A stretch of 64,000 nt of DNA from DASYTH01 sp045806965 (lineage in GTDB: Bacteria; Actinomycetota; Actinomycetes; Mycobacteriales; Pseudonocardiaceae), in NCBI GenBank assembly GCA_045806965.1, contig JBJMIG010000093.1, positions 1 through 64,000 of the forward strand, written 5' to 3'. Numbering within the stretch: the first letter of the stretch is position 1; every line of letters begins with the position of its first letter. Below the pieces are notes generated by a model. The model was given only the letters and a program-made list of their open reading frames with translations, did not search any database and had not been told where the DNA came from. Below are positions 42,356 to 51,431 of the stretch, piece after piece. The position numbers were made by a program, and so were the translations under genes.

Positions 42356-42972
42356 ACGTGCTCCACCACGCCGTGCAGGAACACTCCGACAAGCACCCGG
42401 GTTCCCGGGATCTCGCCGTCCGGCACCCGCCGGCCGCCGAACAGCAGCGCCAGCAGCAGCGAGGCGAGCTGCTCGGCCGGGAGCCGGAGCCGATCCTGAT
42501 CCGGCTCGAACAGCTCGATCATCGCCGCCCTGATCGCGACCATCGACTCGCGCCGGCCGGCCTTCTGCACCCCGCGTTCCGCCGTCCGCCGCTCGCCGTC
42601 GCGGTGGCGGCTGCGGCCGGACGCGTGCAGCGCTCCCATCAGCGCGCCCATCCGATCGAGGTGGGCGCTCAGCGCGTCGGCCGCCTCGACCAGCCGCTCC
42701 TCGAGCGGCAGGTCGGCCGGGATGTCGGCGATCGCGTCAAGGGCGTGGTCCGGCCGCAGCGCCTCGATCGTGCAGGCGTCGACCAGCTCGTCCTTGTCCT
42801 TGAACGCGCGGAAGATGGTGCCCTCGCCGATGCCGGCGGCCCGGGCGATCTGGCTGGTGGTGATCGCGGTGCCGTGCTCGATCAGCAGCGGGAGCACCGC
42901 GTGCACGATCATCTGGCGCCGCGCCGCCACGCTCATGCCGGGCGCGCGACGGCGGGTCTCGGTGGGTGTCAC
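42352..42972 (-). CDS. TetR-family regulator of the ABC exporter
   Basis: A 206-residue regulator with the TetR helix-turn-helix at about residues 35-70 (ITTSQIARAAGIGEGTIFRAFKDKDELVDACT) and a helical ligand domain. Starts at GTG 42972. A perfect 18-bp palindrome lies 13 bases upstream, so the protein very likely represses its own gene and the exporter, whose ATG overlaps its stop codon. TetR-exporter pairs of this form usually respond to the exported toxic compound. Confidence 0.9.
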   Translation of the reverse strand: MTPTETRRRAPGMSVAARRQMIVHAVLPLLIEHGTAITTSQIARAAGIGEGTIFRAFKDKDELVDACTIEALRPDHALDAIADIPADLPLEERLVEAADALSAHLDRMGALMGALHASGRSRHRDGERRTAERGVQKAGRRESMVAIRAAMIELFEPDQDRLRLPAEQLASLLLALLFGGRRVPDGEIPGTRVLVGVFLHGVVEHV

Positions 42973-42985
42973 CCGGCCATTGTGC

Positions 42986-43003
42986 GGAGTGAGTGCTCAC
43001 TCC
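42986..43003. promoter_or_regulatory. Perfect 18-bp TetR operator
   Basis: GGAGTGAGTGCTCACTCC has eight-base perfect arms around a central TG. It covers the region upstream of the TetR start and also contains the glpD stop codon (42997-42999), so the operator sits across the boundary of two transcription units reading in the same direction. Confidence 0.85.
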
Positions 43004-44643
43004 GTCAACAGGCGGACCGCTGCCCCACGAGTTTCGACCAACTCGGCGCGCGCCTGCTCCAGGTAGGACTCGACGGCCGCCGCGCGCGCCGCCGGATCCC
43101 AGCCGAGGTGCGCGCAGATCAGACCGGCCACCTCCTCGACCGCCGCCAGACCACGCTCGGGCTGCTCGATGGCGATCCGGGTCCGCCGAGCCAACACGTC
43201 GTCCAGGTCGAGCGCGCCCTCGTGGGTGACCGCGTAGACCACCTCGGCCGCCAGGTACCCCGGTGCCCCGGCCAGCGCGGTGGCCAGCCGGCCGTCGCGC
43301 TCGATCATCGCCAGCAGGTCCGTGACCGCCGAACCGTACCGGTGCAGCAGTCGCTCCACAGTGGACACCGCAAGACCGGCGTTCGCGGCCAGCGCGGTCC
43401 GGTCCGCCCACAGCTCGCGATAGCCCACCGCGCCGAGGATCGGCAGGTGTCTGGTCAACGACGGCGCGACCGCCCGGCCGAGCCCGCGCACGGCGGCATC
43501 GACCACGTCGGCCGCCATCACCCGGTAGGTGGTGAACTTGCCGCCCGCCACCACGAACAGGCCCGGCTCCGGCTCGGCGACGGCATGCTCGCGGGACAGT
43601 TTCGTGGTCTCGCTGGGCTTCCCGTCCAGCAGTGGGCGCAGCCCGGCGTAGACGCCGACCACGTCGCCGGCACTCAGCGGCTCCCGCAGCAGGACGTTGA
43701 CCTGCCCGAGCAGGTAGTCCAGGTCGGCCCGGGTGGCGGTGGGCGCGGCCGGATCGTCGGCCCACGGCGTGTCCGTGGTGCCGATGATCCAGTGCTCGCC
43801 CCACGGGATGACGAACAGCACGCTCTTCTCGGTGCGGGTGATCAGCCCGGTACGCAACGAGATCCGCTCGCGGGGCACCAGCAGGTGCACGCCCTTGGAC
43901 ATCCGTACCCGAAACGGCGCCGACCCGCAGAGTTCCTCGGTCCACACCCCGGTCGCGCTGATCACCCGCCGCGCCCGCACGGCGAACCTCGCACCGGAAC
44001 CCGGGTCGTGTACCCGGGCGCCGACCACCGCCCGGCCGTGCCGCAGCAGTGCGACCGCCGGCGCATGGGTGAGCACCGTGGCGCCGTGCCGCGCGGCCGT
44101 CCTGGCGATCATCATGGTCAGCCGGGCGTCGTCCACCTGCGCGTCGAAGTACCGCACCGCACCGGTGAGCGCGTCGGAACGCAGTGCCGGGGCAAGCTCC
44201 AGCGCCCGGCGCCGGGACAGGTGCCGGTGCATCGGCAACGCCCGAGCGCCACCGATGCTGTCGTAGAGCAGCACTCCCGCGCCCACATAGGCGCGCTCCC
44301 AACGGCGACCGCGCAGCGGAAACAGGAACGGCACCGGCCGGACCAGGTGCGGTGCCAGCTTGTGCAGCAGCAGGCTGCGCTCCCGAAGCGCCTCGCGCAC
44401 CAGCGCGAAGTCACGCTGCTCGAGGTAGCGCAGCCCGCCGTGAATCAGCTTGCTCGACCGGCTCGAGGTGCCCGATGCCCAGTCCCGCGCCTCGACCAGT
44501 GCGACCGAAAGGCCGCGCGACGCCGCGTCGAGGGCGGCACCGGCGCCGACCACGCCGCCGCCGACCACGAGCACGTCGAACTCGTTCTCGGCGAGAGTAC
44601 GCAGCGCCGCCGTGCGGTAAGCGGCGTCCAACCGCGCGGACAT
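42997..44643 (-). CDS. glpD: Glycerol-3-phosphate dehydrogenase (aerobic, FAD)
   Basis: A 548-residue membrane-associated flavoprotein that oxidises glycerol 3-phosphate to dihydroxyacetone phosphate and passes electrons to quinone. The FAD motif is VLVVGGGVVGAGAALDAASRG (residues 24-44, shown in part), then SSRSSKLIHGGLRYLE, IPWGEHWIIGTTDTPW, and the C-terminal VAGGKFTTYRVMA and DxxxRRTRIAIE segments. It is the last gene of the glpF-glpK-glpD operon, 15 bases after glpK. Its stop codon lies inside the operator of the next gene. Confidence 0.94.
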   Translation of the reverse strand: MSARLDAAYRTAALRTLAENEFDVLVVGGGVVGAGAALDAASRGLSVALVEARDWASGTSSRSSKLIHGGLRYLEQRDFALVREALRERSLLLHKLAPHLVRPVPFLFPLRGRRWERAYVGAGVLLYDSIGGARALPMHRHLSRRRALELAPALRSDALTGAVRYFDAQVDDARLTMMIARTAARHGATVLTHAPAVALLRHGRAVVGARVHDPGSGARFAVRARRVISATGVWTEELCGSAPFRVRMSKGVHLLVPRERISLRTGLITRTEKSVLFVIPWGEHWIIGTTDTPWADDPAAPTATRADLDYLLGQVNVLLREPLSAGDVVGVYAGLRPLLDGKPSETTKLSREHAVAEPEPGLFVVAGGKFTTYRVMAADVVDAAVRGLGRAVAPSLTRHLPILGAVGYRELWADRTALAANAGLAVSTVERLLHRYGSAVTDLLAMIERDGRLATALAGAPGYLAAEVVYAVTHEGALDLDDVLARRTRIAIEQPERGLAAVEEVAGLICAHLGWDPAARAAAVESYLEQARAELVETRGAAVRLLTE

Positions 44644-44658
44644 CGGGCCTCCTCGGTG

Positions 44659-46176
44659 CTACTGAACGTCCGCGTCGACCCAGTCGAACGACTTGGTGAC
44701 GGCCTTCTTCCAGTTCCGGTAGATCCGCTCCCGCTCACCGGAGTCGAGCCGCGGCTCCCACCGCTTGTCCTCGGCCCAGTTCGCGCGCAGGTCGTCCAGG
44801 CCGCTCCAATAGCCGACCGCGAGCCCGGCGGCGTACGCGGCGCCGAGGGCCGTTGTCTCCGCGACCTTTGGCCGCACCACTGGAACGTCGAGCAGATCCG
44901 CCTGGAACTGCATGAGCAACTCGTTCTGCACCATGCCGCCGTCGACCTTCAGCTCGGTGAGCGCGACCCCCGAGTCGGCGTTCATGGCGTCGAGCACCTC
45001 GCGGGTCTGGAACGCGGTGGCTTCGAGCACCGCCCTCGCGAGGTGTTCCCGCGTGACGTAGCGGGTGAGCCCGACCAGCGCGCCGCGCGCGTCGGCCCGC
45101 CAATAGGGCGCGAACAGCCCGGAGAACGCCGGCACGAAGTAGGCCCCGCCGTTGTCCGCCACGCTGCCGGCCAGCTCCTCGATCTCGGCGGCCGAGCCGA
45201 TGATCCGCAGGTTGTCCCGCAGCCACTGGACCAACGCGCCGGTGATCGCGATGGAGCCCTCGAGCGCGTAGACCGGGCGCTCGTCGCCGATCTTGTAGCA
45301 CACCGTGGTGAGCAGGCCGTTCTTGCTCGCCACCTTCTCGGTGCCGGTGTTGAGCAGCATGAAGTTGCCGGTGCCGTAGGTGTTCTTCGCGGTGCCGACC
45401 TCGTAGCACACCTGGCCGAACGTGGCGGCCTGCTGGTCGCCGAGAATCCCGGCGATCGGCACGCCGTTGAGCACACCGCCCGACGCGGTCCCGTACTCCT
45501 CCGAGGACGAGCGGATCTGCGGCAGCATCGACAGCGGAATGCCCATCTCACCGGCGATGTCCACGTCCCAGGACAGCTTGTCCAGATCCATCAGCATGGT
45601 CCGGGACGCGTTGGACACGTCGGTCGCGTGCACGCCGCCGTTCGGCCCGCCGGTCAGGTTCCACAACGTCCAGGTGTCGGTGTTGCCGAACAGCAGGTCG
45701 CCCTTCTCCGCCCGCTCTCGCGCACCGTCCACGTTGTCCAGGATCCAGCGGATCTTGGGGCCGGAGAAGTAGGTCGCGAGCGGCAGCCCGACCTTTTCCT
45801 TGTACCGTTCGGCACCGCCGCCGAGCGCACCGAGATCCTCCACGATGGACTGGGTGCGGGTGTCCTGCCAGACGATGGCGTTGCACACCGGTTCGCCGGT
45901 GTTGCGGTCCCACACCACGGCGGTCTCCCGCTGGTTGGTGATGCCGACCGCGGCCAGGTCACCGGTGTTCAGGTCCGCCTTCGCCAGTGCCTGACCGACC
46001 ACCGCGCGGGTGTTCGCGGCGATCTCCTTCGGGTCGTGCTCGACCCAGCCCGCCCTGGGGAAGATCTGCTCGTGCTCCTGCTGCCCGACCGAGACGATCA
46101 GACCGGAGTGATCGAACACGATCGCCCTGGTACTGGTCGTGCCCTGGTCGATGGCGAGTACGTACCGAGTCATCAT
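44659..46176 (-). CDS. glpK: Glycerol kinase
   Basis: A 505-residue FGGY kinase that phosphorylates glycerol to glycerol 3-phosphate. Motifs: LAIDQGTTSTRAIVFD (residues 6-21), GITNQRETAVVWD, DTWTLWNLTGG, GILGDQQAATFGQ, YGTGNFMLLNTG and KVDGGMVQNELLMQFQAD. It starts at ATG 46176 or the adjacent ATG 46173, with AAAGGA upstream, 15 bases after glpF. A second glycerol kinase of similar length lies at 47994-49514 on the other strand. Confidence 0.94.
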   Translation of the reverse strand: MMTRYVLAIDQGTTSTRAIVFDHSGLIVSVGQQEHEQIFPRAGWVEHDPKEIAANTRAVVGQALAKADLNTGDLAAVGITNQRETAVVWDRNTGEPVCNAIVWQDTRTQSIVEDLGALGGGAERYKEKVGLPLATYFSGPKIRWILDNVDGARERAEKGDLLFGNTDTWTLWNLTGGPNGGVHATDVSNASRTMLMDLDKLSWDVDIAGEMGIPLSMLPQIRSSSEEYGTASGGVLNGVPIAGILGDQQAATFGQVCYEVGTAKNTYGTGNFMLLNTGTEKVASKNGLLTTVCYKIGDERPVYALEGSIAITGALVQWLRDNLRIIGSAAEIEELAGSVADNGGAYFVPAFSGLFAPYWRADARGALVGLTRYVTREHLARAVLEATAFQTREVLDAMNADSGVALTELKVDGGMVQNELLMQFQADLLDVPVVRPKVAETTALGAAYAAGLAVGYWSGLDDLRANWAEDKRWEPRLDSGERERIYRNWKKAVTKSFDWVDADVQ

Positions 46177-46191
46177 GCGTCCTTTCGAGAC

Positions 46192-46989
46192 CTAGAACAC
46201 GAGCTGGGACAGCAGACCGGCCAGGGCGCCACCGACGAGCGGGCCGACGACCGGCACCCATGCGTAGCCCCAGTCGGAGTCCTTGGCGGGACGGGGCCGC
46301 GAGTCGGCCAGTTCCCCCGCACCCGCCGCACCGACGCCGACCGCGACCTTCGAGCGGTAGTGCAGCGGCAGCACCGCGTGCGCGATGCGCGGGCCCAGGT
46401 CGCGGGCCGGGTTGATGGCGTAGCCGGTCGGACCGCCGAGCGAGGCGCCGATGCCAACCACGAGCAGCGCGACGGCGAGCGGACCGAGCTGGTGCGGGGT
46501 CTTGCCGAACGAGAGCACCACGATCACCAGCACGAACGTGCCGACCACCTCGGTCACGAAGTTCCACAAGGGGCTGCGGATCTCCGGTGCGGTTGAGAAC
46601 ACCCAGAGCTTCCTCTGCTCGTCCGGCTCGGCCTCGAAATGCTTGCGGTAGCTCAGGAAGCACACGCAGGCCCCGAGGAACGCGCCGATCATCTGTCCGG
46701 CCAGGTAGACCAGCGCGGACTGGGCCGTGATCGACACGCCGGGGGTGAACTCGTCCGCCCCGCTGGTCATGATCCCGAGTGTCACCGCCGGGTTGAGATG
46801 CGCACCAGACTTGTACGCCACGAACACGCCGGCCATGACGGCGAAGCCCCAACCGAAGTTGATCAGGAGCCAGCCGCCGTCGAATCCCTTGGACTTGGTC
46901 AGCAGTACGTTGGCCACGACGCCTGCGCCGAGCAGGAGCAGCGTGCCGGTGCCAAGTACCTCGCTGACGAACACCTCTCCGAGTGACAC
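46192..46989 (-). CDS. glpF: Glycerol uptake facilitator (aquaglyceroporin)
   Basis: A 265-residue MIP-family channel with six membrane helices and two half-helices. The two NPA boxes are GAHLNPAVTLG (near residue 63) and GYAINPARDLGPR (near residue 195); the Asp after the second box is the GlpF-type residue that favours glycerol over water. Starts at GTG 46989 with GGAGG upstream. It is the first gene of glpFKD, divergent from the IclR-type regulator with operator-like motifs between. Confidence 0.93.
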   Translation of the reverse strand: MSLGEVFVSEVLGTGTLLLLGAGVVANVLLTKSKGFDGGWLLINFGWGFAVMAGVFVAYKSGAHLNPAVTLGIMTSGADEFTPGVSITAQSALVYLAGQMIGAFLGACVCFLSYRKHFEAEPDEQRKLWVFSTAPEIRSPLWNFVTEVVGTFVLVIVVLSFGKTPHQLGPLAVALLVVGIGASLGGPTGYAINPARDLGPRIAHAVLPLHYRSKVAVGVGAAGAGELADSRPRPAKDSDWGYAWVPVVGPLVGGALAGLLSQLVF

Positions 46990-47063
46990 GCATCCTCCAT
47001 TTGTCGCGCAACGGGCGTCGGCCGGAAGGTATCCGGGGTCACACCCGGCCTCAACAGGCTGGT

Positions 47064-47078
47064 TTCGACAATGCCGAA
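47064..47078. promoter_or_regulatory. Candidate glycerol regulator operator 1
   Basis: TTCGACAATGCCGAA is a palindromic motif (TTCG...CGAA) 75 bases upstream of the glpF start. A near-identical motif occurs at 47175, nearer the regulator gene. IclR/GylR-type proteins bind sites of this general form, so these are probably the operators for glpFKD and for the regulator. Confidence 0.6.
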
Positions 47079-47174
47079 CGCCCGACCCGGTGAGCGCGTG
47101 ATCGCCCGGCTACCGCGGGATGGCCATGAGCACGCTGACCGTGGTCGGCGACGCACCACCCGGCTCGCCGGCCG

Positions 47175-47189
47175 TTCGACATTGCCGAC
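47175..47189. promoter_or_regulatory. Candidate glycerol regulator operator 2
   Basis: TTCGACATTGCCGAC matches site 1 at 13 of 15 positions and lies 29 bases upstream of the regulator start, as expected for autoregulation. Binding is inferred. Confidence 0.55.
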
Positions 47190-47217
47190 AGGCAGCCCGT
47201 CGGCTAACTTGCTGCTC

Positions 47218-47982
47218 GTGCCGGGACCGATCCAGTCCATCGAACGGGCCGCCGCTGTGCTGCGGCTGCTGGCCCGGGGCTCGGGGCATCACGGCCTCGC
47301 CGAGATCTCGGCTTCGCTCGGCCTGCCCAAGGGCACCGCGCACGGGATCCTGCGCACCCTTCAGCGCGTCGAGTTCGTCGAGCAGGACCAGGTCAGCGGC
47401 CGGTACCGGCTCGGCGCGGCGCTGCTACACCTCGGCACCAGCTACCTGGACGCCAACGAGTTGCGCTCCCGCTCGATCAACTGGGCGGACACGCTGGCCG
47501 CCCGCAGCGGCCAGGAGGTGCGGATCGGCATGCACCTCGACGGAGCGGTGCTCGTCGTACACCACGTGTTCCGTCCGGACGACACCATGCAGACGTTGGG
47601 CGTCGGCGGCATGCTTCCATTGCATGCCACCGCCTTGGGCAAGGTACTGCTGGCCTACGACGGGGACCTGTCCGCCACGGCCCGGCGGCGTGAGCTGACC
47701 TCGCTGACCCGCCGCACGATCGTCAAGCCGGCGGCGCTGGAGCGGGAACTGGCCGAGGTGCGCGCGTCCGGTTGGGCCAGCGAAGCCGAGGAGTGCATGC
47801 CCGGCGAGGCCAGTATCGCCGCGCCGATCCGAGTGCCAGGCGGCCTGGTCGTCGGCGCGATCGGGATATCCGGTGCCGTCGACCGGATCTGCGACGCGGG
47901 CAACCGGCCCAAGCCGGCGATGGTGGGCCACGTGTCGTTCGCGGCCGAGGCCGTGACCCGTGCGCTCGGCAGCGGAAGCTGA
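47218..47982 (+). CDS. IclR-family regulator of glycerol genes (GylR-like)
   Basis: A 254-residue regulator: winged helix at residues 5-65 (QSIERAAAVLRLLARG, LGLPKGTAHGILRTLQRV) and an IclR effector domain (HATALGKVLLAYD, ASEAEECMPGEASIAAPI, GAIGISG). In Streptomyces the homologous GylR controls the glycerol operon and its own gene, and the position here, divergent from glpFKD and 11 bases ahead of a second glpK, supports the same role. I chose GTG 47218, which is where the IclR domain begins; the frame is open upstream but crosses the operator. Confidence 0.88.
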   Translation: MPGPIQSIERAAAVLRLLARGSGHHGLAEISASLGLPKGTAHGILRTLQRVEFVEQDQVSGRYRLGAALLHLGTSYLDANELRSRSINWADTLAARSGQEVRIGMHLDGAVLVVHHVFRPDDTMQTLGVGGMLPLHATALGKVLLAYDGDLSATARRRELTSLTRRTIVKPAALERELAEVRASGWASEAEECMPGEASIAAPIRVPGGLVVGAIGISGAVDRICDAGNRPKPAMVGHVSFAAEAVTRALGSGS

Positions 47983-47993
47983 GGTGTGCTGAC

Positions 47994-49514
47994 GTGACCG
48001 CCCGCTATGTGATGGCCATCGATCAGGGCACCACCTCGACCCGGTGCATCCTGTTCGACCACAACGCCCGGCTCGTTTCGGTAGCGCAGCGCGAGCACCG
48101 CCAGTACTACCCGCGGCCGGGCTGGGTCGAGCAGGACGCCGTCGAGATCTGGCGCAACGTCGACCGGATCATGCCGCAGGCGCTGCGGGACGCGCAGGTG
48201 TCGCCGGACCAGGTCGTCGCGCTCGGCATCACCAACCAGCGCGAGACGGCGGTGGTGTGGGACCGGCACACCGGAGTCCCGGTCGGGCGGGCGATCGTCT
48301 GGGAGGACATCCGGACCGAGGAGCTGATCGGCGAGTTGGAGACGCGGCCCGGCCTCGACGAGGTCCGCGGCCGCTGCGGCCTGCCGCTGGCCACGTACTT
48401 CTCCGCGCCGAAACTGCGCTGGCTGTTGGACAACCGGCCGGGCCTGCGGGACCGGGCCGAGCGCGGCGACGTGCTGTTCGGCACGATGGACACCTGGCTG
48501 ATCTGGAACCTCACCGGCGGCGTCAACGGCGGTCTGCACGTGACCGACGTGACCAACGCGAGCCGCACCATGCTGATGAACCTCACCACCCAGAAATGGG
48601 ATGCCGAGCTACTGTCCTTTTTCGATGTTCCGGCCGCGATGCTGCCGGAGATCCGGCCGTCCACCGAGATTCACGGCCGGACCAGCCGGGTGGTGCCGGG
48701 CATCACGATCGCCGCCGCCCTCGGCGACCAGCACGCGGCGTTGTTCGGTCAGACCTGCTACGCCAAGGGCGAGACCAAATGCACCTACGGCACCGGCAGC
48801 TTCCTTTTGATGAACACCGGAGACACCCTCGTCCGATCGGGAAACGGCCTGCTCACCACGATCGGCTACCAGATCGGCGGCGAACCGGTGACCTATGCAC
48901 TGGAAGGCTCGATCGCGGTCACCGGCTCGCTGGTCCAATGGTTCCGGGACAACCTCGGCATGATCCACAGCGCCCCGGAGATCGAGACTCTGGCGCGGAC
49001 GGTGTCGGACAACGGCGGCTGCTACATCGTGCCGGCGTTCTCCGGGCTGTTCGCGCCGCACTGGCACAGCGAGGCGCGCGGCATCATCGTCGGGCTGACC
49101 TCCTACATCACCAAGGGCCACCTGGCCAGGGCGGTGCTCGAGGCGACCGCGTGGCAGACCCGTGAGGTGGTCGACGCGATGAACGCCGACCTCGGCGTGC
49201 CGTCGCCGGTGCTGAAGGTGGACGGTGGCATGACCGCGGATCACCTGTTGATGCAATGCATCGCCGACGTGCTCGACATTCCGGTGATGCGGCCGATGAT
49301 GGCCGAGACGGTGTCCCTTGGCGCCGCCTACGCCGCCGGGCTGGCCGTCGGATACTGGCCGGACCTCGAGGGCCTGCGGCGCAACTGGCACCTCGCGGCG
49401 CGCTGGCTCCCCCAAATGGACCCGGCGCACCGCGACGCGGAGTACGCCAACTGGAAGCGCGCGGTCGAGCTCACCTTCGGCTGGGCCAAGCCGCGCCGCG
49501 CGAACCTGCCGTAG
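47994..49514 (+). CDS. Second glycerol kinase
   Basis: A 506-residue FGGY kinase, clearly a paralogue of the kinase on the other strand: AIDQGTTSTRCILFD, GITNQRETAVVWD, DTWLIWNLTGG, AALGDQHAALFGQ, YGTGSFLLMNTG and KVDGGMTADHLLMQCIAD are all intact. Starts at GTG 47994 with GAGGTG seven bases upstream, 11 bases after the regulator's stop, so it is probably cotranscribed with the regulator. Possession of one kinase with glpF/glpD and another with the regulator suggests different expression or allosteric control. Confidence 0.93.
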   Translation: MTARYVMAIDQGTTSTRCILFDHNARLVSVAQREHRQYYPRPGWVEQDAVEIWRNVDRIMPQALRDAQVSPDQVVALGITNQRETAVVWDRHTGVPVGRAIVWEDIRTEELIGELETRPGLDEVRGRCGLPLATYFSAPKLRWLLDNRPGLRDRAERGDVLFGTMDTWLIWNLTGGVNGGLHVTDVTNASRTMLMNLTTQKWDAELLSFFDVPAAMLPEIRPSTEIHGRTSRVVPGITIAAALGDQHAALFGQTCYAKGETKCTYGTGSFLLMNTGDTLVRSGNGLLTTIGYQIGGEPVTYALEGSIAVTGSLVQWFRDNLGMIHSAPEIETLARTVSDNGGCYIVPAFSGLFAPHWHSEARGIIVGLTSYITKGHLARAVLEATAWQTREVVDAMNADLGVPSPVLKVDGGMTADHLLMQCIADVLDIPVMRPMMAETVSLGAAYAAGLAVGYWPDLEGLRRNWHLAARWLPQMDPAHRDAEYANWKRAVELTFGWAKPRRANLP

Positions 49515-49698
49515 CCACCTCGACGACAGCCGGTCACCGCACTAGTCCGTTGCGCCCCATGCCATTGCAACGTCCCCGACACCGGATGCGCCGAACTGTC
49601 TATACCGGATTCTTATGCTGGTGCGGGATCAACACGACAGCTAGCATGACCGAAAATGATCTACCACCCGCTATCCAACAACTGCGAAATGCGGTGCT

Positions 49699-49953
49699 AT
49701 GACCAGGTTTAAAGGCCGTCTTGGGACGGCGATGGGCATGATCGCACTGAGTGCCGCCGCGGCGTTCACCACGTCGGCTTCGGCCGATGCTTCGGCGGTT
49801 CGGCTGGTCTGGACCCAGCAGTTCACCGGACCGAACGCGGCCGCGGACTGCCGCGTCACCGGTGACGCCGGACGGGGTGGGCGGTGGGACTTCTACCACT
49901 GCGACCCGGCCGGCAGCAGCATCTACCTCCACGGCTACATCATCGTCTCCTGA
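49699..49953 (+). CDS. Small secreted protein of unknown family
   Basis: An 84-residue precursor. The Sec signal peptide is clear: basic MTRFKGRLG, hydrophobic MGMIALSAAAAF, and a cleavage site near SASA-DA at about residue 30. The mature part is about 54 residues with two Cys (DCRVTGD, YHCDP) that may form a disulfide, and many aromatic residues (TQQFTGPN, WDFYHC, IYLHGYI). I recognise no family. It stands alone. The start has no strong ribosome-binding site. Confidence 0.65.
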   Translation: MTRFKGRLGTAMGMIALSAAAAFTTSASADASAVRLVWTQQFTGPNAAADCRVTGDAGRGGRWDFYHCDPAGSSIYLHGYIIVS

Positions 49954-49978
49954 TCACCGGGGGCGAGACCTCGGCTGA

Positions 49979-51220
49979 TTAACGCTGGTTAACCTGCTCC
50001 TGTGCGGCTCCGGCGGCGTGCGCGTAGCCGCTGACGACGGCCTGGAGTTCGGCGGGATCGACGATGTCGTTGAGGTTGGTGAATCCGTCGGGAGCACGTC
50101 GCTCGACGATGTCGATCACTCGTTCCGGGCCGCCCTGCCGGTTGCGAAGCACGACCTCGTTCGCAGCCGGCAGGCGGTCGGACTGGTATGCGCGCAGCGC
50201 CTCGACCGGGTCGGCATGCCGGGCCAGGTTGCCGGCCAGGCTGACCGCGTCGAGGGCGGTCTGGCCGGCTCCATTGGCCCCCATGGGATACATCGGATGG
50301 GCAGCGTCCCCGAGCAGCGTGACCCGGCCATGGGACCAGACCGGCAGCGGCTCCCGGTCGCACATGGGAAATATCAAGGGTTCCTCGGAAGCCGCGACCA
50401 GCCCGGCATGGTCGACCTGCGGGAGGTGGAACAACTCGACATGCCTCGTGAGCTCGGCTGGTGCCACCCGTTGCGACCAGTCCTGACGATTCGGTGCCGG
50501 GTCACCGGCCCGGCCGGTTCGCCGGCAAATGAGCCAGTTGGTGAGCTTGGTGCCCGGGGTTGACCCGTCGGCGATGGGATAGACCACGAACCTCGCCGAA
50601 GCCCCGCCGGCGACGACCATGGTGCGGCCGGTGCCGAACGCCGGCCAGTCGGCCGCGCCCCGCCACATCGTCAGACCGCTCCAGTGCGGCGGGCCTTCCC
50701 GCGGGAACAACTGGGCACGCACGGCGGAATGGATGCCGTCGGCACCGATCAACACGTCACCATGAACCTCGGCGACGGTGCTGCCGTGCGGATCGGCGAA
50801 CTGTGCGTGCACCGAGTCCGCGTCCTGGTCGAAGCCGGTCAGCCGATGACCGGTTCGTACCGCGCCGGGGCCGAGGCGTTCGCGCACCGCGTGGAGCAGC
50901 ACCGCTTGCAGCCTTCCCCGGTGGATACTGAACTGCGGGACCGTGAATCCGGCCGCCGTGCCGCATGGCGCTGACAAGATCGGCTGGCCGAGGCGGTGGG
51001 CATAGTGCGTCTCGCGGGTGCGGATCCCGGTTTCGTCCAACCGGTCAAGCAGTCCGACCGCGGCAAGCTGTTTGACCGCGTGCGGCAACAGGTTGATCCC
51101 GACGCCCAGCTCACGGATCTGGTCGCTCTGTTCGTAGATCGAGCAGCCGACGCCCTCGTGATGCAGCCGCAGGGCGGTGATCAGACCGCCGATACCGGCC
51201 CCCGCAATGATGATCTCCAT
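49979..51220 (-). CDS. FAD-dependent monooxygenase (aromatic hydroxylase type)
   Basis: A 413-residue class A flavoprotein monooxygenase. It has the N-terminal FAD motif IIIAGAGIGGLITALRLH (residues 3-20), the DG motif DVLIGADGIHSAVR (near 160) and the GD motif RVTLLGDAAHPMYPMGANGAGQTALDA (near 300, shown in two overlapping parts: LLGDAAHPMYP and GANGAGQ). It would hydroxylate an aromatic or related substrate using NAD(P)H and oxygen. The closest resemblance is to PhzS/salicylate hydroxylase-like enzymes. No pathway genes are adjacent, so the substrate is unknown. Confidence 0.9.
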   Translation of the reverse strand: MEIIIAGAGIGGLITALRLHHEGVGCSIYEQSDQIRELGVGINLLPHAVKQLAAVGLLDRLDETGIRTRETHYAHRLGQPILSAPCGTAAGFTVPQFSIHRGRLQAVLLHAVRERLGPGAVRTGHRLTGFDQDADSVHAQFADPHGSTVAEVHGDVLIGADGIHSAVRAQLFPREGPPHWSGLTMWRGAADWPAFGTGRTMVVAGGASARFVVYPIADGSTPGTKLTNWLICRRTGRAGDPAPNRQDWSQRVAPAELTRHVELFHLPQVDHAGLVAASEEPLIFPMCDREPLPVWSHGRVTLLGDAAHPMYPMGANGAGQTALDAVSLAGNLARHADPVEALRAYQSDRLPAANEVVLRNRQGGPERVIDIVERRAPDGFTNLNDIVDPAELQAVVSGYAHAAGAAQEQVNQR

Positions 51221-51431
51221 GGTGCATCCCTACCGCCGAGGGAGTTCACGCCGTCCTTCGGACCACGTCCAAGGAATCGGGGCTCGGCGCGCACGTGTTA
51301 GGGGCCGCCGAGGACAGGCGGTGCACGGCGCGACCGGCGGCATAGCGGGTGGGTACCGCACCAGGCGGACCCACCCGTGCCGTCGGCGCATCGATAACGC
51401 GGGGTATGCCGTATCAGGAAACGCGGATGGA

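Noticed and set aside
42358..46596. A 1412-codon open frame on the plus strand opposite glpF-glpK-glpD.
   Set aside because: It is antisense to three well-conserved genes; the predicted product is low-complexity His/Arg/Gly-rich protein, the usual shadow of GC-rich coding DNA.
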